A program made the translations under genes and the position numbers. The notes below the pieces were generated by a model. It did not search any database. It was not told where the DNA came from and saw only the letters and a list, made by a program, of their open reading frames with translations. 11,066 nucleotides of DNA from Candidatus Latescibacterota bacterium (lineage in GTDB: Bacteria > Latescibacterota > MVCY01 > DTYK01), in NCBI GenBank assembly GCA_012961925.1, contig DTYK01000074.1:1-11066 (forward strand), written 5' to 3'. Every line of letters starts with the position of its first letter. Within the stretch, counting starts at the first letter, position 1. Shown one piece after another: positions 4,372 through 11,066 of this stretch.

Positions 4372-6954
4372 TCACCTTACCACTGCGATTTTGCCAGAAG
4401 ATCGGATACCCTCAGCTTCGACATGGTAAATGTAAACCCCGTCACCAACATCTCTGTTTTCGGCGTTTTTCCCGTCCCACTCCAGCTTGACCTTCCCGGT
4501 CAGGGTTCTCACAAGCTCCCCATCAACAGTGAAGATACGCACCCTGACCTCTTCAGCAGAAATTGCCGATGTATCGAAGACCACTTTATCGTCATTGGGA
4601 CCGAATGGATTCGGATAGGCGAGCACATCAGGAAGCACCGGAGCTGTCCAATGATAGCTGCTGCTAACAGTACCTGTATTCCCACCTCTGTCCGTCATCG
4701 TGGCCGAAAAGGTGAAATCTCCTGATGGCATACGGGGTGAAAACTCCAATATACCCTCCCATATGCGACTCCCGAAGAGATAGGGGTTTCCCCGCCCGGC
4801 TTCCAGTTCGATCTCTTCTCCGGTCCCATCCGGTAGTTTACAGGAGAGATAAGGGGGTGAGGCCATGGGAAGATACTCCGAGGCCTCCAGACTGATCTTA
4901 AGACCAGATCTTCCTGTTTTCTCTATCCTCAGGTCTGCGGTAGGAGGGACCGTATCCACAGGAGCAACCGGTCTGCCTATGATCAGCGGCTTGCCAAGCA
5001 GTCCTTCTTTCGTAAATGGAACGACGGCATAATAATAGTACCTCTCGTATTCTCCCATCGGTCCTAACAGGTCCGTGCTGTCGATATAACTCTTCTGATC
5101 TGGTGGAAGGTCGGCCAGGAGAACGGCGCCGAAATAGAAATAGTCGTTTCCCCTGTTGTCAGTTGCAAGGGATCGGTAGACCTCTTCAAGTTCGAGGAGT
5201 CCAAAGACCGCATTTTTTCTGATGATCTTGACCCCTTCCACCTCCTCGGAACGGTGGAGTGTCCACCGCAAGATGACGTTACCGTCCTTATCGGGAGCTA
5301 CCAGAAGGCTGGAGGGCCTTATCTGTGGTTGCATGCCGGCTGCATAGCTTATTGTCCCAAGGTCGTATGTAGGGTCCAGGTTTGAGAGGATGAGGATCAC
5401 CTCATCGATAGGATCCCCGAAACCTGCTATATTTATCTGGCCCTCCTGAGATCGGAAGAAGGGGATGATCTCATCAACTGAAGCTGTGCCCTCATCCCAG
5501 TCGATCTGAAGGACCATTGCCCCCCAGCCGGAGAGTCCGAAATTATAAAGCAGCCCCAGTTCGTCGTCCGTTACATCATCACCATCGATTCTGATGGAGA
5601 GGGTCCGGGCTCCACCGGGTGGAGGTAGGAACCGTACATATCTTGCGCCCATGTGTTCAGGGCTGGTTTGCCTGGTGAAGGTAACCTTCACCGGATAATC
5701 GGAATGGACATCGCTCTCGAAGATGGCCACAGACGGATATTCCGCGCCCCGTGAATAATGGTATCGATCGGACCTGACACCCGAAGATTCCTCTATCTTG
5801 AGGCCGTATCTCCCCCCGGTCAATGCATTCCACAGGGTAAACTCTTTGAACTCCCGTGCTATAGATGAATTCCTCCTTTCGAAGACCTCTCTGAAGTTCA
5901 TAAAATCCCTGTAAACTGCAGGGGTCATAGCTTCGAGGATCTCACCGATGATTCCATCACCGTATTTCTCACTCAGATAGAGAATGAATATGACACTCCC
6001 ATATTCATGCCTTCCGTTAAAGAGCTCAAGGGACTTATCCGGATGGAGGAACCAGTCTATCAGGTGATAACTATAATACCTCTGGGCGTCTGTCTCGCCG
6101 AGGCCTTCCCCTGTAAAGACCCTGGATTCAGCCCATCTCGCAGAAGCCTCCATGAACCATCGATACATATATGCGTTGTATGCGAATTGAATCGCGTGGA
6201 AAAACTCGTGGGCAGCGGCAGTCTCCAAGGCCTGTGTACCCTCAAACTTTCCGAACCAGGAGTGATACCGGATATTCACGGCGAAGTAGACGGAGAACGT
6301 TGCACTGGTGCTCGATCGGATGTTAACCATATATTCGGGTGCGGTAAATGCACCCCATGGACCGGTAAAGAGATAGACATCCCATTTCTCATCACCTCCA
6401 TTGTCCTCGAGCCATCGGTCATCAAAGGGCGCTATGTAACCCATTTTGTTGATCAATACCCTGTACGCTTTTTCATAAGCCTCAGCGACTACTTGTATGT
6501 AATCGGGTACTCCATCTGCAGGGGAGAGGTCCTCAAGCGGAGGGGCATACGGGCCTACCGTTGTATAGTGATACCGGAAGTGCTTTGTATCATAGATGAG
6601 AGGCAGGCCCCCCTCACGGTAATAGGGGCTACCCGGATCGTCAGGACGCAGGAAGAAAGGGCGCAATTGTTCCTGAGTAGTTCGTGGAAGCCTATCCCAG
6701 TATCTTCTTACCTCCACAAAATACGAGGTGTAAGGGCCGAACGGATCTGCCGGTGCGCTCAGGTCATTCGACCTCAAGATCCTCTCGGTCGCTTCATCAA
6801 GTATCTCCCACGGCGCCTCTAACCCTTCGTTTACAACGGGTACCGGATAGACCATGTCATACCTCTCAAGGGCTCTGTAGGAGGGAGGATACAGGAAAAA
6901 GCCCAAAAGAAAGAGAAGGGCTGTGGATTTCAACCCTACGTCGCGCTTTGCCAT
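4372..6954 (-). CDS. Secreted MXAN_6640-family zinc metalloprotease with FlgD/sorting-type C-terminus
   Basis: An 860-residue exported protein. Residues 1-28 form a signal peptide. The catalytic region (about 115-380) carries the family hallmarks: a segment HFRYHYTTVGPYA followed by DGVPDYIQVVAEAYEKAY, a WDVYL segment, then the zincin motif HEFFH at 249-253 within AAAHEFFHAIQ, with Glu269 or Glu276 downstream as possible third ligand. Residues about 545-665 look like a fibronectin-like domain (VILRWTLHRSEEVEGVKIIRK). The last 85 residues (LAYPNPFGP...GVYIYHVEAEG...GKIAVVR) match the FlgD-Ig/type A sorting-tail style, suggesting secretion to the surface or medium. ATG at 6952-6954 is chosen because AAGGAGAT (6960-6967) lies 5 nt before it; a GTG at 6970-6972 would add six residues and overlap that site. 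It follows NHL protein 1 by 60 nt, probably in one transcript. True protease activity is inferred from HExxH. Confidence 0.92.
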   Translation of the reverse strand: MAKRDVGLKSTALLFLLGFFLYPPSYRALERYDMVYPVPVVNEGLEAPWEILDEATERILRSNDLSAPADPFGPYTSYFVEVRRYWDRLPRTTQEQLRPFFLRPDDPGSPYYREGGLPLIYDTKHFRYHYTTVGPYAPPLEDLSPADGVPDYIQVVAEAYEKAYRVLINKMGYIAPFDDRWLEDNGGDEKWDVYLFTGPWGAFTAPEYMVNIRSSTSATFSVYFAVNIRYHSWFGKFEGTQALETAAAHEFFHAIQFAYNAYMYRWFMEASARWAESRVFTGEGLGETDAQRYYSYHLIDWFLHPDKSLELFNGRHEYGSVIFILYLSEKYGDGIIGEILEAMTPAVYRDFMNFREVFERRNSSIAREFKEFTLWNALTGGRYGLKIEESSGVRSDRYHYSRGAEYPSVAIFESDVHSDYPVKVTFTRQTSPEHMGARYVRFLPPPGGARTLSIRIDGDDVTDDELGLLYNFGLSGWGAMVLQIDWDEGTASVDEIIPFFRSQEGQINIAGFGDPIDEVILILSNLDPTYDLGTISYAAGMQPQIRPSSLLVAPDKDGNVILRWTLHRSEEVEGVKIIRKNAVFGLLELEEVYRSLATDNRGNDYFYFGAVLLADLPPDQKSYIDSTDLLGPMGEYERYYYYAVVPFTKEGLLGKPLIIGRPVAPVDTVPPTADLRIEKTGRSGLKISLEASEYLPMASPPYLSCKLPDGTGEEIELEAGRGNPYLFGSRIWEGILEFSPRMPSGDFTFSATMTDRGGNTGTVSSSYHWTAPVLPDVLAYPNPFGPNDDKVVFDTSAISAEEVRVRIFTVDGELVRTLTGKVKLEWDGKNAENRDVGDGVYIYHVEAEGIRSSGKIAVVR

Positions 6955-6959
6955 ATCTG

Positions 6960-6967
6960 ATCTCCTT
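6960..6967 (-). promoter_or_regulatory. Shine-Dalgarno deciding the metalloprotease start
   Basis: AAGGAGAT on the minus strand lies 5 nt before ATG 6952-6954. It rules in favour of that ATG over the in-frame GTG at 6970-6972, which lies upstream of this site. Confidence 0.75.
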
Positions 6968-7014
6968 ACCACAGGCTATATCACCATCAACTCTCCCTGT
7001 CTATGACATTTAGG

Positions 7015-8853
7015 TCAGAACTTTATCATAAACTCCCCAAAAAAGGTTCTCCTTTTGTTGTAATGTCGGTCGGTGTAATAAAGCGATCCGCCCGTATCGT
7101 AGAGATAAGTGGAGAAGTTCCTGGAGGTCTGATCGGGCTCAATGTACGAATATCCGAATGACAGGTTTGCGTCCCTCGTTAGATCGTATCGGGCGCCGAA
7201 CATCAACGCCTTTGCATCTCCTCCCCTGCGAGTGCGCCTCTTGCTGTGCTCTTCATCGGTTGCCCTGCCACGATAGGTGGTATAGCCTGTGAGCCCCTTT
7301 ACAAAAAGGGTCATCTCGCGATAGTTGTATCTGTTCGGGTCGAGAAGATATCTTATGTTCACATCTACAGAGCTATCGCTACTCCTCTCCAAGATGCGAT
7401 AATCGTTCGCCGGGTTATCGAAGTCCCAAACGTAGTCCTTCCTCCTGGCATAGTGGTTGGTGTTCTTCAACGACAGCCTTAACAGCTCAGATCTGTCGTA
7501 GTTCAGGGAAAAGACCTGCTTGATCGTGAAGTGATCTATCTGGCTCTCTTCATCGACTACTGTGTCGATATCGCCCATATCCACGTCGAAGTCAGCCTCG
7601 TCCTTCGTTGCCCGGATGCCATATGCCTTCTCAACTTCGGACCAGGTTGGAAATAAGTAGCTCTCCATGGTATATCTTCTGATCATGTGGCGACTGGGGT
7701 CAAGCAGATAGGCCCGTCCAAAGGAGTCAAGTGTCAGGAAGGCCAGATCGTGCAGTTCGGGGTTGTTCCTGTCGATCTCGAATACAACCCTCTCCAGAAG
7801 TCTTCCTTCGGGAGAGAAGACCTGAATACGCCGCATCACTTTCACGTATTTTGGTGGATACTCGACCTTTTCCTCTTCCTCCTCTCCAACATCCTGGCCC
7901 TGCATCGGGTCTTCGTCCAGCCACGCCGGAACTGCCCTTCCCTTCGCTCCAGAGAAGGGGTGATCCTGGAACCCCCTTTCGAATTCGCCTTCGTCTGCCA
8001 CCAACACTCTTCCGTCAGGCATGACCTCAATGGAGAAGGGACGGATGAACTGTGCTGGGCCCAACCCCTTTCTGCCAAAAGAGAGTAGGTATCTCCCTTC
8101 CGGATCGAACTTGACCACCCTGTTGTTACCAGTATCAGCTACGTAAATGGAGCCATTACCGTCAACACAGAAATCCTGCGGGGAATCCAACTCCCCAGAG
8201 CCGCTTCCATAGGCTCCGAACTCAAGAAGGGTTTCTCCCCCTGGGCCGATCTTCAGGACCCTGTTGTAGGATATATCCAGGACAAAGATCTCGCCCTCTG
8301 CAGAGACATCGACTCGGAGCTCCCGATCCCACCCTTTTGGTTTAACTCCGAGGGCGTATCTTCCCTCATGATCGATGATGGGGGTCGCCTCAACAGGAGT
8401 TCTGGGTTTGATCTCCGGGGTGGATAGGTCGATTGTCCCTAAATATCTACCCTCGGCATCGAAGCTATGGATACAGGGCGTAAACCTGTACATCTTAGGG
8501 TTCTCCGTGCCTGGGATGTGGAGGCTCCTCCAGTCCGTGACGTATATGTTGCCGTCCACATCCACTGCGAGGCTCCTTGGATGGTTGAAGGTGACCTTTT
8601 CGGAAGGTTTTATCTCGAGGGGAGTGGGACCCAGCCTCTGGACCCTCCTGTTATCCGTATCGGTGACATAGATCGTCCCATCACTGCCAAAGGCAAGGTA
8701 GATCTCCTCTCCGAACTGGCCTATTCCTGTGCCTTTGCCGCCGAATTCCTCCTCAAATCTGAGACGTCCAACGGCCTCCCCTTTGGTGGCCGTAACAATA
8801 GTTGCTACAAGAAGCAACAACGCCACGCTCAGCTTAGTCCCATCGACATGCAT
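7015..8853 (-). CDS. NHL beta-propeller protein with C-terminal outer-membrane-barrel-like region (paralogue 1)
   Basis: A 612-residue exported protein. After a signal peptide (1-27), residues about 30-390 form a six-bladed NHL-type propeller: repeated blocks such as GTIYVTDTDNRRVQRL, GNIYVTDW and GSIYVADTGNNRVVKFD followed by EGRYLLSFGRKG. An acidic loop (EEEEEK, about 323-328) interrupts it. Residues about 415-612 change character to alternating polar and hydrophobic or aromatic strands and end in FGEFMIKF, whose terminal Phe and alternating hydrophobics resemble a beta-barrel insertion signal. Only two cysteines remain in the mature protein, Cys127 (in TPCIH) and Cys229. ATG at 8851-8853 is chosen because AAAGGAGG lies 5 nt upstream; an ATG at 8881-8883 would put that site inside the gene. 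It lies 138 nt after paralogue 2 and 60 nt before the metalloprotease. Ligand and function are unknown; the barrel is inferred from sequence pattern only. Confidence 0.9.
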   Translation of the reverse strand: MHVDGTKLSVALLLLVATIVTATKGEAVGRLRFEEEFGGKGTGIGQFGEEIYLAFGSDGTIYVTDTDNRRVQRLGPTPLEIKPSEKVTFNHPRSLAVDVDGNIYVTDWRSLHIPGTENPKMYRFTPCIHSFDAEGRYLGTIDLSTPEIKPRTPVEATPIIDHEGRYALGVKPKGWDRELRVDVSAEGEIFVLDISYNRVLKIGPGGETLLEFGAYGSGSGELDSPQDFCVDGNGSIYVADTGNNRVVKFDPEGRYLLSFGRKGLGPAQFIRPFSIEVMPDGRVLVADEGEFERGFQDHPFSGAKGRAVPAWLDEDPMQGQDVGEEEEEKVEYPPKYVKVMRRIQVFSPEGRLLERVVFEIDRNNPELHDLAFLTLDSFGRAYLLDPSRHMIRRYTMESYLFPTWSEVEKAYGIRATKDEADFDVDMGDIDTVVDEESQIDHFTIKQVFSLNYDRSELLRLSLKNTNHYARRKDYVWDFDNPANDYRILERSSDSSVDVNIRYLLDPNRYNYREMTLFVKGLTGYTTYRGRATDEEHSKRRTRRGGDAKALMFGARYDLTRDANLSFGYSYIEPDQTSRNFSTYLYDTGGSLYYTDRHYNKRRTFFGEFMIKF

Positions 8854-8991
8854 CGGTTCCTCCTTTCTTTGAGGGGCCCACATAGCTGCCTGGACGCGGT
8901 CTTACCGGTGGTTTCGTTATGCTCCGCCTCTCTATCCTACAATTTACTGAAAGACCCGTTTCAAACGAGGTCGTCTGATCGTCTGCAAGGC
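8854..8991. other. Intergenic gap between the two NHL genes
   Basis: 138 nt with no gene. On the minus strand it holds a short tandem repeat (CAGACGAT then CAGACGA) just past the paralogue 2 stop, a weak promoter-like pair (TTGAAA, 19 nt, TAGGAT) and, at its end, the Shine-Dalgarno of paralogue 1. No hairpin with a U-tract is seen, so read-through from paralogue 2 is plausible. Confidence 0.4.
8859..8866 (-). promoter_or_regulatory. Strong Shine-Dalgarno deciding the NHL protein 1 start
   Basis: AAAGGAGG on the minus strand lies 5 nt before ATG 8851-8853. This fixes the start there rather than at the in-frame ATG 8881-8883 further upstream, and it gives a cleaner signal peptide. Confidence 0.8.
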
Positions 8992-10803
8992 TTAAAAGAC
9001 CATGTTGATGCCTCCATATGCGATTACCGTCCTGCCCTTGAACCGTCCCGTAGCGCCGAGACGGCCCTCTTCGTCCCAGTACCTGTATCTCCAGGCCATG
9101 AAGTCCCCCGGGTACCTGACGGCGAAGGAGAAGTAGAGATTGAGATCCCTCAGCACGTCCCAGTCGATTCCTGCCCCGAGTTCATGCTGATGCAGGTAGT
9201 AACGGGCGTGGGCCAGATTCTTCGGATGAGTGGCATCATAGCCAAAGTCATAGTACGCCGCACCGAGGAAGAGGTTTAGACGCATCAGACGGTATCGATA
9301 TGGGTCAGGGTCAAGGACTACCTTTAAGGTGGCGTTGATCCGCCCCCTGATGAAATCGTCCACAAGGAGATAGTCATAGGCCCATCCGCCCGGAGGAGGC
9401 TTCTCCTGGGGGTAGTCCGTCCTTCGGTATGCATAGAAGTACTGGACGGATCCCTCGAGCGAAGTTGTAACTCCTTCGGTAAGGTCGTATTCAAACAGAA
9501 GCGACTGAACGACCCTTAAGAAGTCGACTCTATAGAGGTAATTATAACCCAGATCGATGTCATCTCCACCGTCCAGCCCCATATACCCTACCCCCTTTTC
9601 GATCCCGATTGCATATCCCTTCTGAACGTCTCCCCAGCGCTTACCGGTCTGGGGTAACCTGTGGACCTTGATACGATGGGTCTCAGGGTCAAAGAGGTAG
9701 AGGTCACCGTTTCTATCGATCCCGATCAGTTCAAGCCCCTTCTCATCTTCTGAAAATCTGAGGGTGATCTTCCCTTTAAAAGAACCGTCAGGACGGAACC
9801 TCTGGATACGTCTCATCCAGGTCTTGTGGGCTCTCCTTTCCTCTTCCTTTGGCGCCTTTGTACGCAAGACCCATTGATAGTCTGACGGATCGTACCTTAG
9901 ACCTTCCCTTCGGCCCGGAAGGTATGATCTGAAGACCTTCTTAAAGGTAGATCTGTCAACAACCAGAAGGCTCCCATCTTCTATCACCCTTACCAGGTAA
10001 GGAGAGATGAACTCTCCATTCCGTCTTCCCTTTCTCCCAATGGAATAAAGGAATTTTCCTTCCGCATTGAACTTAACTATCCTGTTATTGCCAGTATCTG
10101 CAACATAGATGTTTCCGAAGCCGTCGCACTCAATCCCTTCGGCTCTGTCGAGCTCCCCATAAGACCCGAATCTAAGAATCAAGACACCGGAGGAGTCATA
10201 ACCATAGACGATGTTTCTCCTTTCATCGAGGACATAGAGATTACCGAGCCAGTCAGATGCAAGATGAAGAGGACGGTCATAGTCTTCAGGACGGATGGCG
10301 AAGGATGCCTCTCCTTGTCGGTCAAGGATATGGATAATAGGAGCCAGCACCCCGCCCTTTTTATATCGCTCGGCGTCCTCGATGGTTATAGAGCCGAGAT
10401 AGCGGCCTTCGCCGTCGAAGCGATGGATGCAGGGGGTATAAAGGTAGAGTCTGGTTCCAACTTCTCCTGAGATGGGTTCTAATTTCCAGTCGGCCACCCA
10501 GAGTGCACTGTCGTAGCCGACTGTTATATCCCGGATGTGGTTGAATGTGAAAGGGTCGTCCTCTCGAGGGGCAATTGATCGGAGGAAACCTCCAGTCCGG
10601 TCGAATACCTGAATCCGGGAGTTCAGGGGGTCCGACACATAGATGCTTCCATCGACGGCGAACGCCACGTAGATCTCCCTGCCGAATTGGCCCGGGTCAC
10701 TGCCCTTTCCCCCGAATTCCAGAGAGAAGACCGAAGCGGAGGTTACATAGGGATCGATTAGGTATACCAGAAGGATAAGCAGGTGTAAGGCGATTCCGCG
10801 CAA
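8992..10803 (-). CDS. NHL beta-propeller protein with C-terminal outer-membrane-barrel-like region (paralogue 2)
   Basis: A 603-residue exported paralogue of the next gene. A hydrophobic signal peptide (about 1-23) leads into an NHL-type propeller (about 26-385) with blocks GSIYVSDPLNSRIQVFD, GNLYVLDERRNIVYGYD and GNIYVADTGNNRIVKFN followed by EGKFLYSIGRKG. Residues about 405-603 have alternating aromatic strands (GSVQYFYAYRR, LMRLNLFLGAAYYDFGYD, LNLYFSFAVRYP) and end in YGGINMVF, like a barrel C-terminus. The paralogues share TPCIHxFDxEGRYLGxI and, in the barrel part, DPxxYxYRxM. Two cysteines are present, Cys125 and Cys226. The start is unsettled: TTG 10801-10803 has only a weak AGGG upstream, while a strong AGGAG (10855-10859) precedes an in-frame stretch whose only starts are ATA (10843-10845) or ACG (10846-10848). 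The frame is open up to a TAG at 10858-10860. First gene of the exported block. Confidence 0.88.
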   Translation of the reverse strand: MRGIALHLLILLVYLIDPYVTSASVFSLEFGGKGSDPGQFGREIYVAFAVDGSIYVSDPLNSRIQVFDRTGGFLRSIAPREDDPFTFNHIRDITVGYDSALWVADWKLEPISGEVGTRLYLYTPCIHRFDGEGRYLGSITIEDAERYKKGGVLAPIIHILDRQGEASFAIRPEDYDRPLHLASDWLGNLYVLDERRNIVYGYDSSGVLILRFGSYGELDRAEGIECDGFGNIYVADTGNNRIVKFNAEGKFLYSIGRKGRRNGEFISPYLVRVIEDGSLLVVDRSTFKKVFRSYLPGRREGLRYDPSDYQWVLRTKAPKEEERRAHKTWMRRIQRFRPDGSFKGKITLRFSEDEKGLELIGIDRNGDLYLFDPETHRIKVHRLPQTGKRWGDVQKGYAIGIEKGVGYMGLDGGDDIDLGYNYLYRVDFLRVVQSLLFEYDLTEGVTTSLEGSVQYFYAYRRTDYPQEKPPPGGWAYDYLLVDDFIRGRINATLKVVLDPDPYRYRLMRLNLFLGAAYYDFGYDATHPKNLAHARYYLHQHELGAGIDWDVLRDLNLYFSFAVRYPGDFMAWRYRYWDEEGRLGATGRFKGRTVIAYGGINMVF

Positions 10804-10854
10804 CAGCGTTGTAATGCCCTGGCTATTTAATAATCGATTGCTTATCGTCGATAT

Positions 10855-10859
10855 CTCCT
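10855..10859 (-). promoter_or_regulatory. Strong Shine-Dalgarno without a canonical start (NHL protein 2)
   Basis: AGGAG lies 9 nt before an in-frame ATA (10843-10845) and 6 nt before ACG (10846-10848); the first ordinary start in frame is TTG at 10801-10803, 51 nt further on. Either a non-canonical start is used, a base is wrong, or the motif serves nothing. Confidence 0.4.
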
Positions 10860-10875
10860 ATAAAAATCTGCAGTT

Positions 10876-10886
10876 ACTGTGACAGT
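10876..10886. promoter_or_regulatory. Palindrome upstream of NHL protein 2
   Basis: ACTGT-G-ACAGT is a perfect 11-bp dyad in the 5' region of the exported three-gene block, 17 nt beyond the Shine-Dalgarno at 10855-10859. It is placed where an operator would act, but there is one copy only and no clear promoter hexamers around it. Confidence 0.25.
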
Positions 10887-10957
10887 TGGGTCTCGTAAGG
10901 TAAAACAAAACGGCCGACAACGATGACACGCGAGGCCAAGGTCTCTTCTCTTTCTGC

Positions 10958-11065
10958 TCAATCGGTTGCCTCTTTTAAAGTGTCAAAATGATGGAGCCCT
11001 GAAGGGATATCGCCCACTACTAAAGTGATGTGGCGCGCAGAAACGGTGTCGAGGGTAGAGATGAA
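10958..11065 (-). CDS. Possible C-terminal end of a truncated upstream gene
   Basis: One minus-strand frame is open from the window edge to a TGA at 10958-10960, giving 35 residues (ARHITLVVGDIPSGLHHFD in the middle). The strand agrees with all confident genes, and the composition is protein-like. A second minus frame is also open for 27 codons, so chance cannot be excluded. I recognise no family. If real, it ends about 115-155 nt before the NHL protein 2 start, leaving room for a promoter. Confidence 0.3.
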   Translation of the reverse strand, partial: FISTLDTVSARHITLVVGDIPSGLHHFDTLKEATD

Positions 11066-11066
11066 C

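Noticed and set aside
4135..4725. 196-codon open frame on the plus strand
   Set aside because: It starts in the repeat-rich gap and continues antisense to the end of the metalloprotease gene; no ribosome site and no recognisable product.
6007..6822. 271-codon open frame on the plus strand
   Set aside because: It is fully antisense to the metalloprotease gene, spans its HExxH region and shows no domain; a shadow of the real frame.
8881..8883. Upstream ATG as the start of NHL protein 1
   Set aside because: It would place the excellent AAAGGAGG ribosome site inside the gene and add ten polar residues before the signal peptide.
8467..9279. 270-codon open frame on the plus strand
   Set aside because: It runs antisense across the start of NHL protein 1, the gap and the end of NHL protein 2. 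Composition is not protein-like and no domain is seen.

Overview
The window looks like chromosomal DNA of a Gram-negative (diderm) bacterium with intermediate GC content. Every well-supported gene lies on the minus strand, and almost all products are predicted to be exported or envelope-bound: a lipoprotein, a Tat substrate, an ExbB/ExbD proton-channel set, a secreted zinc metalloprotease with a FlgD/sorting-type tail, and two beta-propeller proteins with outer-membrane-like C-termini. That mix, with FlgD-like tails and an MXAN_6640-type protease, recalls uncultured FCB-like or Poribacteria/Latescibacteria/KSB1-type lineages. This placement is an impression only; no marker gene is present.

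Reading along the minus strand from the right end: 10958-11065 may hold the last 35 codons of a truncated gene. Next comes a three-gene exported block: NHL-propeller protein 2 (8992-10803), its paralogue NHL-propeller protein 1 (7015-8853) and the MXAN_6640-family metalloprotease (4372-6954), with gaps of 138 and 60 nt. A 353-nt intergenic stretch (4019-4371) follows, holding a decayed inverted repeat between two 27-nt direct repeats. Then comes a second block: Tat-exported glycosylasparaginase (3020-4018, TTG start), a carboxypeptidase-regulatory/FN3 lipoprotein (2162-2929), an ExbB/TolQ-family protein (1325-2020) and two tandem ExbD paralogues (815-1222 and 411-818, overlapping by 4 nt). The left 410 nt have no confident gene. 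They contain a cluster of inverted repeats and a 30-nt motif that recurs right after the asparaginase stop codon.

Functionally, ExbB with two ExbDs should form a proton-driven inner-membrane motor; no TonB or receptor is visible. The metalloprotease and glycosylasparaginase could both act on (glyco)protein, but their cooperation is inference from proximity. The most unusual feature is the pair of tandem paralogues that join an N-terminal NHL beta-propeller to a C-terminal segment resembling a small outer-membrane beta-barrel with a terminal Phe. Each has exactly two cysteines, at near-equivalent positions. I see no CRISPR array, rRNA, tRNA, transposase or phage gene.
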